Positions 44,329 through 54,648 of a DNA stretch of 58,286 bases are shown here, one piece after another. Under the pieces are notes generated by a model. That model did not search any database. It was not told where the DNA came from and worked only from the letters and a program-made list of their open reading frames with translations. The translations under genes and the position numbers were made by a program. The stretch lies in contig JACUUC010000018.1 of the NCBI GenBank assembly GCA_014859445.1, positions 1 through 58,286 on the forward strand, read 5' to 3'. Position 1 is the stretch's first letter. Each line of letters begins with the position of its first letter. This stretch comes from Bacterioplanes sp. GTDB lineage: Bacteria > Pseudomonadota > Gammaproteobacteria > Pseudomonadales > Oceanobacteraceae.

Positions 44329-45390
44329 TCACTCGTGTTGTGCCAATGCCCAGTCGATGTGTTCTTGCACCAACTCACTGACGTGTTCACGCTTGTTGCG
44401 TAAGGCTTCGATGACGTCGATGGAGTGAGGGGCATTGCCGAGGGCGACGGCGATGTTGCGTAACCAGTTTTCATAGCCAGTGCGGCGAATGGGCATGCCT
44501 TCTGTGCGCACCAAGAAGGTGGCCTCATCCCAATGAAACAAATCCAAAAGGCGGGCTTTATCTAACCGATGACGGGGTGTGAAATCGTCTTCTTGACTGA
44601 CCTGACTAAAACGATTCCATGGGCAACCCAGTTGGCAGTCGTCGCAGCCAAAAATACGATTGCCCATGCCTTTGCGTAAATCCTGCGGAATCGCTCCTTT
44701 TAATTCGATGGTTAAATACGATATGCAGCGACGAGCATCCAGTATGTGCTCATCAACAAAGGCTTGAGTCGGGCAAATATCCAAACAGGCACGACAACGT
44801 CCGCAGTGATCTTTGGTTTCTGGGGCATCGATGGGCAGTGGTAAGTCGGTCAGTAATTCTCCCAAAAAGAAATACGACCCCGCTTTGCGGTTGATGAGCA
44901 TGGTATTTTTGCCAATCCAGCCAAGTCCTGCTTTATTGGCTAACGCGCGCTCTAGTACGGGGGCACTGTCGACAAAGGCGCGAAAGCCCATGTTGTCGCT
45001 GGCTTGTTGCAGTCGCTTGCCGAGCTCAGTCAGGCGTTTGCGAACCAATTTGTGATAATCTCGTCCTAACGCATACCGAGAAATGTAGGCGTTTTCTTTA
45101 TTGCTTAGCTGACCGATGATCTCGACGTTCGGCGCAAGATAATCCATGCGCACACTGATCACGCGAATGGTGCCGGGTAACAACTCATCGGGGCGTGAAC
45201 GCATGTTGCCGTGATCAGCCATGTAGTGCATGTCACCGTGATAGCCTGCGGCAAGCCAGCGTTTCAGTAATATTTCATGGTCGGCCAAGTCAATGTCGGT
45301 GACGCCAATTTGCTGAAAACCTAACTCATGGGCCCAATCGGTTAATTGTTGGCGCAATGTCAGCATGGCGTGTTCATCAATTGGTGGCAT
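44329..45390 (-). CDS. queG: Epoxyqueuosine reductase
   Basis: A 353-residue cobalamin- and iron-sulphur-dependent enzyme for the last step of queuosine formation in tRNA. Two [4Fe-4S] sites are visible: CGRCRACLDICP and CDDCQLGCPWN. The conserved GWIGKNTMLINRKAGSYFFL region binds the cofactor. HEAT-like helices at the C terminus (LRNIAVALGN) bind tRNA. A second ATG at Met9 is an alternative start. It lies divergent from nnrDE, as in many gammaproteobacteria. Confidence 0.95.
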   Translation of the reverse strand: MPPIDEHAMLTLRQQLTDWAHELGFQQIGVTDIDLADHEILLKRWLAAGYHGDMHYMADHGNMRSRPDELLPGTIRVISVRMDYLAPNVEIIGQLSNKENAYISRYALGRDYHKLVRKRLTELGKRLQQASDNMGFRAFVDSAPVLERALANKAGLGWIGKNTMLINRKAGSYFFLGELLTDLPLPIDAPETKDHCGRCRACLDICPTQAFVDEHILDARRCISYLTIELKGAIPQDLRKGMGNRIFGCDDCQLGCPWNRFSQVSQEDDFTPRHRLDKARLLDLFHWDEATFLVRTEGMPIRRTGYENWLRNIAVALGNAPHSIDVIEALRNKREHVSELVQEHIDWALAQHE

Positions 45391-45458
45391 GGGCAGGACT
45401 TAAACCAGTGAAGTGCATATAATGGCCATCAATTTACCATAATTACGAGTAATCCGGC

Positions 45459-46979
45459 ATGCAACCCACACATGGATACCGTGCAGATCTGCCGACAACC
45501 TTGCTTTCGGTGGCGCAAGTGCGCCAGCACGAGCGTGATGCCATCGCTCAATTAGGGGATGACTTCGTATTGATGCGGCGTGCTGCCAAGGCCGCGTGGG
45601 ACACGGTGTGTGACTACTGGCCTAAACCCGGTTGTATGGCGGTGATGCTCGGAGCAGGCAACAATGCGGGTGATGGCTTGTTGTTGGCCATATTGGCACA
45701 ACAAGGCGGCTGGCAAGTGGTGTGCTACGACGTGCTGACGAGCACTCAATCACCTGCGTGTTATCAGCGCGCCCGTCAAGAGGCCATGGCGGCGGGTGTT
45801 GTGATTGAGCCGTGGGAAGGCCGCTTGGTGGGCGATGTCGATCTACTGGTCGACGGTCTGTTGGGTATTGGCTTGGACCGTGAGTTATCGCCTTCATTGG
45901 TGGCCGCCATTGATACGATGAATGCCCATGCAGTACCAGTCTTGGCGTTGGACATCGCGACCGGTTTGTGCGCCGATCGAGGCATCGTTTTGGGCGCGTC
46001 TGTGCAGGCGACGGTAACGGTTACCTTTCTTGCGCTAAAGCGTGGGTTGTTTACGGCGGAGGGGCCGGATGTCAGTGGTCACATTCATTGCGCGCCGCTA
46101 ACCTGTGCGCAGTGGCTGCCGACGGCAACGATAGCGGATGACGTGTGTCAGCGCATCAGTGCTAACCTGCATCATCGACCTGCCGAGGTATTACCTAAAC
46201 GACGGGGTAATGGTCATAAGGGCATGTATGGTCATGCACTGGTCGTAGGCGGTGATCATGGCATGGGTGGTGCTGTGCTGTTGGCGGCAGAGGCGTGTGC
46301 ACGCAGTGGTGCGGGTCGGACGCGCTGTGCGACGCGTGCTGCTCACGTAGCGCCTTTGTTGCAGCGCTGTCCGGAAGTGATGGTGCATGAGGTGGTTTCT
46401 GGGTTGGCCTTGCAGGCATTATTGCCATCGGTAACGGCCATTGCCTGTGGCCCCGGTTTGGGGTTAGGTAGCTGGTCCGAGCTGTTGCTGCAAATCGCCT
46501 TACAGACCGATCTTCCGTTGGTGTTGGATGCGGATGCGTTGACCATGTTATCGTCCCCGAGCTGGCAGCAAACCTTTGTACAACGCGAGGTTATCTTAAC
46601 TCCGCATCCTGGCGAGGCGGCACGTTTATTGGGTGTGAGTACGCATGACATCCAGCAGGATCGGTTTGCAGCGGCATCCGCGTTAAGTCAGCGTTATCAA
46701 GCCGTGGTGGTGTTGAAAGGACAAGGAACCCTGATTGCTAGTCCAGAAGGTCGGTTGGCTTTGTGTTCTGATGGTAATGCGGGGATGAGCAGTGCGGGTA
46801 TGGGCGATGTGTTAACCGGTGTGATTGTTGCTGCCTTAGCGCAGGGGCTGGATGCGTGGCGGGCAGCCTGTGTTGGGGTGTGTGCACACAGTCATGCGGC
46901 GGATGTCGCTGCGCAACAGGGTATGCGTGGCATGTTGGCCAGTGATGTGGTCGGTCAGTTACGAGGTGTGATCAATTGA
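45459..46979 (+). CDS. nnr: Bifunctional NAD(P)H-hydrate repair enzyme
   Basis: A 506-residue fusion. The N-terminal epimerase (YjeF_N; residues 15-215) has GAGNNAGDG (65-73) and swaps R- and S-forms of damaged NAD(P)H hydrate. The C-terminal dehydratase (about 225-500) has the ribokinase-like GNAGMSSAGMGDVLTGVI motif and converts the S-form back to NAD(P)H with ADP or ATP. Both halves look complete. It heads the run nnr-tsaE-amidase-mutL-miaA, whose genes overlap or touch. Confidence 0.95.
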   Translation: MQPTHGYRADLPTTLLSVAQVRQHERDAIAQLGDDFVLMRRAAKAAWDTVCDYWPKPGCMAVMLGAGNNAGDGLLLAILAQQGGWQVVCYDVLTSTQSPACYQRARQEAMAAGVVIEPWEGRLVGDVDLLVDGLLGIGLDRELSPSLVAAIDTMNAHAVPVLALDIATGLCADRGIVLGASVQATVTVTFLALKRGLFTAEGPDVSGHIHCAPLTCAQWLPTATIADDVCQRISANLHHRPAEVLPKRRGNGHKGMYGHALVVGGDHGMGGAVLLAAEACARSGAGRTRCATRAAHVAPLLQRCPEVMVHEVVSGLALQALLPSVTAIACGPGLGLGSWSELLLQIALQTDLPLVLDADALTMLSSPSWQQTFVQREVILTPHPGEAARLLGVSTHDIQQDRFAAASALSQRYQAVVVLKGQGTLIASPEGRLALCSDGNAGMSSAGMGDVLTGVIVAALAQGLDAWRAACVGVCAHSHAADVAAQQGMRGMLASDVVGQLRGVIN

Positions 46980-47455
46980 ATTGCGTACAATTAACCGGAG
47001 AGTCGGCGATGTTGGCCTTTGCGGCCGCTTGTGCACCGGTTTTACAAGGTGGCGGTGTGGTGTTTTTACAAGGCACCCTGGGTGCTGGGAAAACCACTTG
47101 GTGTCGTGGCCTGATCCAAGCCATGGGTCATAAAGGTGCCGTGAAAAGCCCTACTTATACCTTGGTAGAGGATTATTGGTTGGCCAGTGGGCATGTGTAT
47201 CATTTTGATTTGTATCGTTTGGCCGATGCGGAAGAATTGGAATTTATGGGCATACGCGATTATCTGAATGAGTCGAGTTTGTGTTTGATCGAATGGGCTG
47301 AAAAGGGCTTGGGGGTGCTTCCTGATGCGGATTTGGTCTTATCGATAGCGGATCTCGGTGAATCGCGTCGAATCAGTTGGCAGGCGCAATCCCCTCGTGG
47401 TGAGCAATGGCAAACCGGATTGACGACGCTTGCTCAGGAGTGGGTGTCGTGTTAG
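46976..47455 (+). CDS. tsaE: tRNA threonylcarbamoyladenosine ATPase TsaE
   Basis: A 159-residue P-loop ATPase that works with TsaB and TsaD to make t6A at position 37 of ANN-decoding tRNAs. Walker A is GTLGAGKT (33-40), then [11 protein letters not shown] and [22 protein letters not shown]. The start is a TTG overlapping the nnr stop, and lines up with the E. coli N terminus. Its end overlaps the next gene. Confidence 0.95.
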   Translation: MNCVQLTGESAMLAFAAACAPVLQGGGVVFLQGTLGAGKTTWCRGLIQAMGHKGAVKSPTYTLVEDYWLASGHVYHFDLYRLADAEELEFMGIRDYLNESSLCLIEWAEKGLGVLPDADLVLSIADLGESRRISWQAQSPRGEQWQTGLTTLAQEWVSC

Positions 47456-48774
47456 CACGCTGTCTCGCTGTCGTTTTTGCGTGTTTGTTGTCAGTTGTCG
47501 TACAAGCCGCTGAGGTGGTGGGTGTTCGTATTTGGGATTCGCCAGACTCGACTCGAGTGGTGCTCGATTTAACAGGGCCGGTCAATTACAAAGCATTTGC
47601 CCTGAATGGCGGGCCTCTCAATCGGATTGTGGTGGATTTAGAACGCAGCTCGATGACAATGGCGCCTGAGGACATCGCCAATCAGGATACTCGGGTGACC
47701 CGCATCCGCAGTGGGCGTCGTGAAGCCGACGGCTTACGTGTTGTGTTTGAAACTCAACAGCCCATGGCGGTTAAAAGTTTTCAGTTATTGCCAGAGAAAA
47801 CGCCCTACCATCGCATTGTGCTGGATTTGATGTTGCAGGAATCGGAACAGCAAGCCATTCCTGTTCGTTCGGCACAAGAATCGGCACGCCCATCGAGTCA
47901 ACCACGCGACATCATTATTGCCATTGATGCGGGTCACGGCGGTGAAGATCCGGGTGCCATTGGTCCGAATCGGTTGATGGAAAAACACGCGGTATTGGCC
48001 ATTGCCAAAGAGTTGGAACGCTTAGTACGTCAGGAACCTGGATTTACGCCGTTTATGATTCGGACGGGCGATTATTACATCAGTCTTCGTGATCGAACTC
48101 GCAAAGCCACCGAAGCGAAAGCGGATTTTTTGATCTCCATTCATGCGGATGCGTTTAAACACCCCAGTGCACGAGGGGGTTCTGTATTTGTTTTGTCGGA
48201 ACGAGGGGCATCCAGTGAGTCCGCAAAATTTCTTGCCGATCGAGAAAACGAATCCGATATCATGGGCGGCGTGTTGGCGTCGCGAGAAAATTATTTGGTG
48301 CAAACCTTGATGGATATGCAAATGACCCACTACCGCAAAGAAAGCCGCATGCTGGGTGCGGATGTACTGGGACGCATGGGGCAGGTGGCGCGGTTACACA
48401 AAAGTGAGGTCGAAGAGGCTGGCTTTATGGTGCTTCGTACGCCATCCATGCCCGCTATTTTGGTTGAAACTGGATTTATTTCGAATCCCGAAGAGGCACG
48501 CAAACTGGCGACCGAACGGTATCAGAAAAACATGGCGCGTTCGTTATTTGAAGGCATTCGAAATTACTTTCAGGCGCATCCTACGGAAGGCTCATTACTG
48601 GCATCGTTGAAGCAGCAAAGCTTAAGTCAGCAAACTCATATCATTCGCCGCGGCGATAATTTGTCCACGATTGCTCAGCGTTACGGTGTTAGCGTCGGAC
48701 AAATTAAACAGGCGAACAATTTAACGTCCGATCGACTGCATGTTGGTCAAGAACTGAAGATACCGCAATCCTAA
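47449..48774 (+). CDS. amiC: N-acetylmuramoyl-L-alanine amidase, AMIN-Amidase_3-LysM
   Basis: A 441-residue periplasmic cell-wall amidase that cuts septal peptidoglycan between daughter cells. Order: signal peptide, AMIN domain (about residues 25-120), a linker, the zinc amidase domain ([33 protein letters not shown]) and a C-terminal LysM repeat ([18 protein letters not shown]). The LysM tail is typical of pseudomonad-type AmiB. The GTG at 47449 is preferred over an ATG at 47407: AGGAG lies eight bases upstream and it begins at the signal peptide, overlapping the tsaE stop. Confidence 0.93.
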   Translation: MLARCLAVVFACLLSVVVQAAEVVGVRIWDSPDSTRVVLDLTGPVNYKAFALNGGPLNRIVVDLERSSMTMAPEDIANQDTRVTRIRSGRREADGLRVVFETQQPMAVKSFQLLPEKTPYHRIVLDLMLQESEQQAIPVRSAQESARPSSQPRDIIIAIDAGHGGEDPGAIGPNRLMEKHAVLAIAKELERLVRQEPGFTPFMIRTGDYYISLRDRTRKATEAKADFLISIHADAFKHPSARGGSVFVLSERGASSESAKFLADRENESDIMGGVLASRENYLVQTLMDMQMTHYRKESRMLGADVLGRMGQVARLHKSEVEEAGFMVLRTPSMPAILVETGFISNPEEARKLATERYQKNMARSLFEGIRNYFQAHPTEGSLLASLKQQSLSQQTHIIRRGDNLSTIAQRYGVSVGQIKQANNLTSDRLHVGQELKIPQS

Positions 48775-50636
48775 TGAGCCAGCGTATTCATCTATTGTCT
48801 CCTCGTTTAGCCAACCAAATTGCGGCCGGTGAGGTGGTTGAGCGTCCAGCCAACATCGTTAAAGAGCTGGTGGAAAACGCGCTGGATGCGAACGCGGATC
48901 GTATCGATATTGATGTCGAGCAAGGCGGCATCAAGTTGTTGCGTATTCGTGATAACGGTCATGGTATCGAACAAGACGATCTTGCCTTGGCGTTAAGTCG
49001 TCATGCCACCAGTAAAATTGAATCGTTGGATGATTTAGAGGCGGTAGCCAGTCTGGGATTTCGTGGTGAGGCTCTTGCCAGTATCAGCTCGGTAACCCGA
49101 TTGACGTTAACGTCGTGTGCGCAATCCTCGACGGAAGCTTGGCAAGTGAGCACGGAAGGTCGTGATATGGTGGCGCATGTGAGTCCAGCCGCACACCCTC
49201 AAGGAACGACGGTCGAAGTACGGGATTTGTTTTTTAATACCCCTGCACGGCGTAAATTTTTACGCACTGAGAAAACCGAATTCAACCATCTCGAAGAAAC
49301 CCTGAAACGCTTGGCACTGAGTCGTTATGACGTGGCATTCAGCTTGCGCCATAATGGACGAGTGATTCATCAGTTGCGCGTTGCCGACCGCCCCATTGAT
49401 CGTGAAAAACGCGTGGCGACGTTATTGAATCCCGATTTTATCGACCATTCGGTACATATCGATAGCGAAGCGGCCGGTTTGCATTTGCAGGGATGGGTTG
49501 GCTTGCCAACGTTTTCACGTTCGCAAGCCGATATGCAGTATTTTTTTGTGAACGGCCGCGTGGTGCGCGATAAATTGGTGGTGCACGCCATCAAACAAGC
49601 CTATCGCGATGTGTTGTATCACGGCCGTCATCCAGCGTTTGTGCTGTATTTGTGGTTGGACCCAAAGCTAGTGGATGTGAATGTGCATCCCACCAAACAC
49701 GAAGTCCGTTTTCGGGATGGGCGTTTGGTACACGACTTTTTATTTCGTACCTTGCATCGGGCACTGGCTGATGTGCGTCCGCACGATCAATTGACGAATG
49801 ATTCGAGCTCGATGCTGACGGCGCAGACTCAGCCAAGCCAAGGCATCGAGGCAGGAGAGTTTCGCGAGCAGACTCGCCTGCCCTGGACGTCAGCGACCAC
49901 AGTGAACAGCGCAACGGAGCTGGCGGGTGTCTCTGCGTCGATGTTGGCGACTCCAGCAACGGCTTGGACGCCATCCGCTCGTGATGTCAGCGATCAATTG
50001 GCGGGTTATCAACGGCTACAACAGCCCTTGCCTGCACAAAGCAATGAGGATCTGCCGCCATTGGGCTTCGCACTGGCGCAATTGCATGGTGTCTATGTGC
50101 TGTCACAGAATGCCCACGGCTTGGTGTTAGTGGATATGCACGCGGCTCATGAGCGCATCACTTACGAACGGCTCAAGCATTCGTTAGATGCGCAAACCAT
50201 TCAACGTCAGCCATTGTTGGTGCCTGAGAGCTTGGCGGTCAGTGAAGGTGAAGCCGATGCGGCGGAACAGTTTGCCGACGAATTCCAGCAGCTAGGGTTT
50301 GAGCTGAGTCGTTCTGGCCCTGAAACGTTGATGGTGCGACAGATTCCGGTGCTGCTGCAACAAGCCAATGTGGCGCAACTGATTACCGATATGCTGAGCG
50401 ATTTGATGGAGCACGGTCGTTCGGATCGAATGCTGGCTGAGCGCAATGAAATTCTGAGTACCATGGCTTGTCATGGTTCTGTTCGTGCCAATCGACGGTT
50501 AACGTTGCCCGAAATGAACGCTTTATTGCGCGACATGGAGGCCACGGAACGCAGTGGTCAATGCAATCACGGTCGCCCCACTTGGACACAAATGACGATG
50601 TCCGAGTTGGATAAACTTTTTTTACGCGGACGTTGA
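48774..50636 (+). CDS. mutL: DNA mismatch repair protein MutL
   Basis: A 620-residue mismatch repair protein. The N-terminal GHKL ATPase has [17 protein letters not shown] and [10 protein letters not shown]. The C-terminal domain carries [12 protein letters not shown] (Asp454, His456, Glu460, Glu465), which fits the DQHA(x2)E(x4)E metal site of endonuclease-type MutL; E. coli MutL, which relies on MutH, lacks it. So this MutL probably nicks DNA itself. The ATG overlaps the amidase stop (TAATG). Confidence 0.95.
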   Translation: MSQRIHLLSPRLANQIAAGEVVERPANIVKELVENALDANADRIDIDVEQGGIKLLRIRDNGHGIEQDDLALALSRHATSKIESLDDLEAVASLGFRGEALASISSVTRLTLTSCAQSSTEAWQVSTEGRDMVAHVSPAAHPQGTTVEVRDLFFNTPARRKFLRTEKTEFNHLEETLKRLALSRYDVAFSLRHNGRVIHQLRVADRPIDREKRVATLLNPDFIDHSVHIDSEAAGLHLQGWVGLPTFSRSQADMQYFFVNGRVVRDKLVVHAIKQAYRDVLYHGRHPAFVLYLWLDPKLVDVNVHPTKHEVRFRDGRLVHDFLFRTLHRALADVRPHDQLTNDSSSMLTAQTQPSQGIEAGEFREQTRLPWTSATTVNSATELAGVSASMLATPATAWTPSARDVSDQLAGYQRLQQPLPAQSNEDLPPLGFALAQLHGVYVLSQNAHGLVLVDMHAAHERITYERLKHSLDAQTIQRQPLLVPESLAVSEGEADAAEQFADEFQQLGFELSRSGPETLMVRQIPVLLQQANVAQLITDMLSDLMEHGRSDRMLAERNEILSTMACHGSVRANRRLTLPEMNALLRDMEATERSGQCNHGRPTWTQMTMSELDKLFLRGR

Positions 50637-50638
50637 GT

Positions 50639-51598
50639 ATGTGTCAGTCAGCAATGCCACCGGCTATTTTTTTAATGGGGCCGACGGCGTCAGGCAAAAC
50701 CGCCTTGGCACTGGAATTGGTCAAGCATCATCAGTGTGACATCATCAGTGTCGATTCTGCTTTAGTGTATCGGGGTATGGACATCGGCACAGCCAAACCC
50801 GATGCCGACATGCAGCGTATTGCACCGCATCGCCTTATTGATCTGATCGATCCCAGCGAAAGTTATTCGGCGGCTCAGTTTCGAGTGGATGCCCTCAAGG
50901 CCATGCACGAGATCACGGCCGCCGGCAAAATCCCCCTGCTGGTGGGTGGCACCATGATGTACTTTAAATTCTTACGCGACGGTGCGGCGGAGTTGCCCCA
51001 GGCGGATGAGTCTGTGCGTGACCGCTTACTGCAGCAAGGGCTTGCCTTAGGATGGCCAGCCATGCACGCGCGTTTAGCCGAAATCGATTCGGTCTCGGCG
51101 GCACGACTCAAACCCATGGATTCCCAACGTATTCAGCGTGCGCTCGAAGTGTATGAAATCAGTGGCAAAACACTGACCGAGCACTGGCAAGCACAAGCGT
51201 ATGAACCCTTGCCCTATCATGTGGTCAATATCGCTATCAGTCCATCCGAACGCGCACAATTACATGCACGCATTGCTGAACGGTTTCAGCAGATGTTGGC
51301 GTTGGGATTTGTGGACGAAGTACGTGCGTTGTATCAACGCGGTGATCTGAATACCCACATGCCCTCCATTCGTTCCGTGGGCTATCGGCAAGTGTGGGAT
51401 TATTTAGAGGGGGTGTACGACTACGATGAGATGGTTGAGCGAGGCATTATAGCAACCCGTCAATTAGCGAAACGACAGATTACCTGGTTGCGTAGTTGGC
51501 CCGATTTACGCTGGCTGGAAACAAATGATCCGAATCTACTCGAAAATGCCTTGAAAATCCTGCAAGGCAACGCCATATTAAGTGCCACGAATGGTTAA
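50639..51598 (+). CDS. miaA: tRNA dimethylallyltransferase
   Basis: A 319-residue enzyme that adds a dimethylallyl group to A37 of UNN-decoding tRNAs. P-loop [12 protein letters not shown], then [16 protein letters not shown], the [10 protein letters not shown] segment and [13 protein letters not shown]. The ATG at 50639 lies just after the mutL stop; an in-frame TTG at 50633 would overlap it. Followed by hfq, the usual order. Confidence 0.96.
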   Translation: MCQSAMPPAIFLMGPTASGKTALALELVKHHQCDIISVDSALVYRGMDIGTAKPDADMQRIAPHRLIDLIDPSESYSAAQFRVDALKAMHEITAAGKIPLLVGGTMMYFKFLRDGAAELPQADESVRDRLLQQGLALGWPAMHARLAEIDSVSAARLKPMDSQRIQRALEVYEISGKTLTEHWQAQAYEPLPYHVVNIAISPSERAQLHARIAERFQQMLALGFVDEVRALYQRGDLNTHMPSIRSVGYRQVWDYLEGVYDYDEMVERGIIATRQLAKRQITWLRSWPDLRWLETNDPNLLENALKILQGNAILSATNG

Positions 51599-51701
51599 TC
51601 AAACAGTACTGTTTACTGAATGACGGGCATTTCGAGCTGGGCAATGCCGGAATGGACGCGGATTAACGACGGTTAGTTAGCGTTTATTCATTATTATTTT
51701 A

Positions 51702-51720
51702 CCGTCCCCATATTGGACGG
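51702..51720 (+). other. Short hairpin in the hfq leader
   Basis: CCGTCC (51702-51707) and GGACGG (51715-51720) form a perfect 6-base stem with a 7-base loop, 24 bases before the hfq start. No T run follows, so it is not a terminator. It may affect hfq translation, which is autoregulated in E. coli by Hfq binding to its own leader. Confidence 0.35.
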
Positions 51721-51743
51721 CCACCTTACTTAAGGAGAAAGAC

Positions 51744-51992
51744 ATGTCAAAAGGGCACTCGCTACAAGACCCTTACTTGAACCAATTGCGCAAAGAGCGT
51801 ATTCCGGTTTCTATTTTTTTGGTGAATGGTATTAAGTTGCAAGGACAAATTGAATCGTTCGATCAGTTTGTCATTTTGTTGAAAAATACAGTCAGTCAGA
51901 TGGTTTACAAACACGCCATTTCGACCGTCGTCCCTTCTCGTAATGTCCGTTTGGCTCCGGCCGATATGGAACACGATGGCGGCGACGAATAA
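51744..51992 (+). CDS. hfq: RNA chaperone Hfq
   Basis: An 82-residue Sm-like hexameric RNA chaperone that pairs small RNAs with messages. Sm1 and Sm2 motifs are intact: [21 protein letters not shown] and the [11 protein letters not shown] end. Proximal-face residues (QxxxYKHA) are present. The length equals that of Pseudomonas Hfq and is shorter than in E. coli because the C-terminal tail is brief. AAGGAGAAAGAC precedes the ATG. Confidence 0.98.
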   Translation: MSKGHSLQDPYLNQLRKERIPVSIFLVNGIKLQGQIESFDQFVILLKNTVSQMVYKHAISTVVPSRNVRLAPADMEHDGGDE

Positions 51993-52052
51993 CGGCCTCA
52001 TTGTTTGATACTCTGCCCCATTGTTATTAGTGGGGCACTAGGAGCTTCTAAT

Positions 52053-53363
52053 TTGTTCTTTGAACGTCCAGATCACGGCGGTGAAACCGCTGTTCTTGTT
52101 CACATTGATTTCCCCGAAGGCGATAATCGCGAAGACTTAACCGAATTTACTGAGTTGGTGGTGTCGGCGGGTGCTGATCCGGTTGAGCTGGTGACCACGA
52201 AACGCTCGAAACCAGACCCGAAGTCGTTTATTGGTCGCGGCAAAGTCGAAGAAATCCAACAGCTTCTGCGTTTGCATGATACGCATCTGGTGATCTTCAA
52301 TCATGCGTTATCACCCAGCCAAGAGCGTAATTTGGAGCAAATGCTGCAGTGTCGCGTGCTCGATCGTACCGGCTTAATTCTGGATATTTTCGCGCAGCGA
52401 GCGCGAACGCATGAAGGTAAGCTGCAAGTCGAGTTAGCACAGCTGCAATATCAGTCGACACGACTGGTGCGTGGCTGGACGCACCTTGAACGCCAAAAAG
52501 GCGGTATTGGTTTGCGTGGCCCGGGTGAAACGCAGCTCGAAACGGATCGACGTTTGCTGCGTGAACGGGTAAAAAACATTCATGCGCGGTTGGACAAGGT
52601 GCGCGCTCAGCGCGATCAAGGACGTCGTGCGCGTCAGCGCTCGGCAACGCCCACCGTGGTTATTGTCGGCTACACCAATGCCGGAAAATCGACGCTGTTC
52701 AATGCCTTGACGCAAGCGGATGTGTACGCAGCCGATCAATTATTTGCTACGTTAGACCCCACGCTGCGCCGTTATCCTGTGCAGGATGTGGGTGATGTGG
52801 TGCTGGCGGACACGGTCGGTTTTATTCGGCACTTACCACACAAGCTTGTTGAGGCATTTCGTGCCACACTGCAAGAGGCCGCCGAAGCCAGCGTGCTGCT
52901 GCATGTGATTGATGCTGCCAGTGCCGAACGGGACAATAATATTCAGCAAGTCGAAAAAGTCTTGGCCGAAATTGGCGCGTCGGACGTGCCGACATTGCGG
53001 GTTTACAATAAGATTGATTTGCTGGAGCGCAACGAGGCACGGATTGATCGCGATGATCAAGGATTCCCAGAGGCAGTTTGGCTGTCGGCGCAGGCAAAAG
53101 ATGGCTTTGATTTACTCAATCAAGCGCTAGCCGAATGGTTGGGCGGCGAACTCTTTCAAGGCAGTGTGTGTCTTACACCGGTCGATGGCCGTTTTCGCGC
53201 ACTCTTATTTGATATGGGTGCCGTCGTCAGCGAAACCATGCACGACAATGGCGACAATGAGTTGTCGGTACGTTTGCAATTACAAGATTTTAAGCGAGCC
53301 ATGGCGCGCGCCGGTATCGAGCCGAGTCGCTTCTTGCTGCAAGAAAAAGAAGATTGGCAGTGA
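52053..53363 (+). CDS. hflX: Ribosome-associated GTPase HflX
   Basis: A 436-residue GTPase that binds the 50S subunit and splits stalled ribosomes, notably under heat stress. Features: N-terminal domain with GRGKVEEIQQLL and the ALSPSQERNLE segment, a helical linker with GPGETQLETDRR, and the G domain with GYTNAGKSTLFN, DTVGFIRHLPH and NKIDL. The TTG at 52053 is preferred: GGAG lies eight bases upstream and it begins LFFERP, the usual start. Overlaps neither neighbour. Confidence 0.95.
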   Translation: MFFERPDHGGETAVLVHIDFPEGDNREDLTEFTELVVSAGADPVELVTTKRSKPDPKSFIGRGKVEEIQQLLRLHDTHLVIFNHALSPSQERNLEQMLQCRVLDRTGLILDIFAQRARTHEGKLQVELAQLQYQSTRLVRGWTHLERQKGGIGLRGPGETQLETDRRLLRERVKNIHARLDKVRAQRDQGRRARQRSATPTVVIVGYTNAGKSTLFNALTQADVYAADQLFATLDPTLRRYPVQDVGDVVLADTVGFIRHLPHKLVEAFRATLQEAAEASVLLHVIDAASAERDNNIQQVEKVLAEIGASDVPTLRVYNKIDLLERNEARIDRDDQGFPEAVWLSAQAKDGFDLLNQALAEWLGGELFQGSVCLTPVDGRFRALLFDMGAVVSETMHDNGDNELSVRLQLQDFKRAMARAGIEPSRFLLQEKEDWQ

Positions 53364-53439
53364 TCGGCACTGCCAGACGTCATGAAATTCGTTATCATGG
53401 CGTTTGATGTTAATTATGTACGCCAATGTGGAGTGATAT

Positions 53440-54648
53440 ATGGCCTGGAATGAGCCTGGCGGTAACCCGAAAGACCCTTGGGGTGGGAATAACCGTGGCA
53501 ACAACAATCGAGGAAATAATGGCAATAATGGTGGCGGTGGCAATCAACCACCGGATCTCGATCAAGCCATTAAAGAGTTGATGAATAAACTGTCCGGTTT
53601 GTTCGGTGGCGGCAATAACAACAACGGATCTGGCAGCCAAGGCAGTGGCGGTGGTTCTGGTATGTTTGCCATTGCGGCGGTCATTTTTGCCATCGTTTTG
53701 CTGTTTCAGTCGGTCTATACCCTCGACGAAAAAGAACAAGGTGTTGTGTTGCGTCTGGGCGAATACATTAAAACGGAAGATCCAGGTCTGCGCTTTAAGA
53801 TTCCATTCATTGATACGGTCATTCCGGTAACCACAACCACCATTCGTAGTGCAGAAGTGCGCGAGCGGATGTTGACCCAAGACGAAAACATCGTCGAAGT
53901 GGAAATGAATTTGCAATATCAAGTCTTTGATCCTGTTGCTTATTCGTTGCGTATTGCACGTCCTGAACACACGATATTAGTCGCGGGCCAAAGTGCGTTG
54001 CGTCACGAAGTCGGTTCTATGCGAATGGATGCGATCCTGACCATTGGTCGTGTGGAATTGGCCAGCAAAATTGAACAACGCTTGCAGGAATACCTTGATC
54101 GTTATCAAACCGGTATGCGGCTAACCAACGTCAACATCAAAGACACTCGTCCACCGGCACCGGTGAGTGCGGCGTTTGATGATGTACAAAAAGCCAAGCA
54201 AGACAAAGAACGTATCATTAACGAAGCTCAAGCTTACGCCAACGCCGTTATTCCGGAAGCGCGTGGTCGTGCACAGCGCTTGCGCGAAGATGCCGAAGCC
54301 TACAAACAACGTGTTGTGGTTGAAGCAGAAGGTGAAGCGGCTCGCTTCATGAGCCTGTATTCGGAATACCGTTTGGCACCCAAAGTGATGCGCGAGCGTA
54401 TGTACATTGATGCCATTAGCAACGTTTATAACCAAGCGACCAAAGTCATGGTGGATGTCGAAGGTGGCAACAACATGATGTACATCCCACTGGATCAGTT
54501 GATGAAAAACATGCCTCAAGTACAAGGCAGTGCGTTGTCGGCTAACGATGTATCGCGGTTAACCGATCAAGTGTTGCAAGAAGTTCGTACGCGTCAAGGT
54601 AGTACTAACACTACCACCACTAATACCATTCGTCGGGAGGGTCGTTAA
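53440..54648 (+). CDS. hflK: FtsH modulator HflK
   Basis: A 402-residue band-7/SPFH protein that forms a cage with HflC around the FtsH protease in the inner membrane. The N-terminal 70 residues are Gly- and Asn-rich (GNNRGNNNRGNNGNNGGGG), followed by a membrane segment (about 75-92), the SPFH domain (TLDEKEQGVVLRLGEY) and a long helical region with EAQAYANAVIPEARG. GGAG precedes the ATG. The stop shares a base with the hflC start. Confidence 0.96.
   Translation: MAWNEPGGNPKDPWGGNNRGNNNRGNNGNNGGGGNQPPDLDQAIKELMNKLSGLFGGGNNNNGSGSQGSGGGSGMFAIAAVIFAIVLLFQSVYTLDEKEQGVVLRLGEYIKTEDPGLRFKIPFIDTVIPVTTTTIRSAEVRERMLTQDENIVEVEMNLQYQVFDPVAYSLRIARPEHTILVAGQSALRHEVGSMRMDAILTIGRVELASKIEQRLQEYLDRYQTGMRLTNVNIKDTRPPAPVSAAFDDVQKAKQDKERIINEAQAYANAVIPEARGRAQRLREDAEAYKQRVVVEAEGEAARFMSLYSEYRLAPKVMRERMYIDAISNVYNQATKVMVDVEGGNNMMYIPLDQLMKNMPQVQGSALSANDVSRLTDQVLQEVRTRQGSTNTTTTNTIRREGR

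Noticed and set aside
53410-53970. 186-residue open frame antisense to hflK
   Set aside because: It mirrors the Gly/Asn repeats of hflK and has no start signal.
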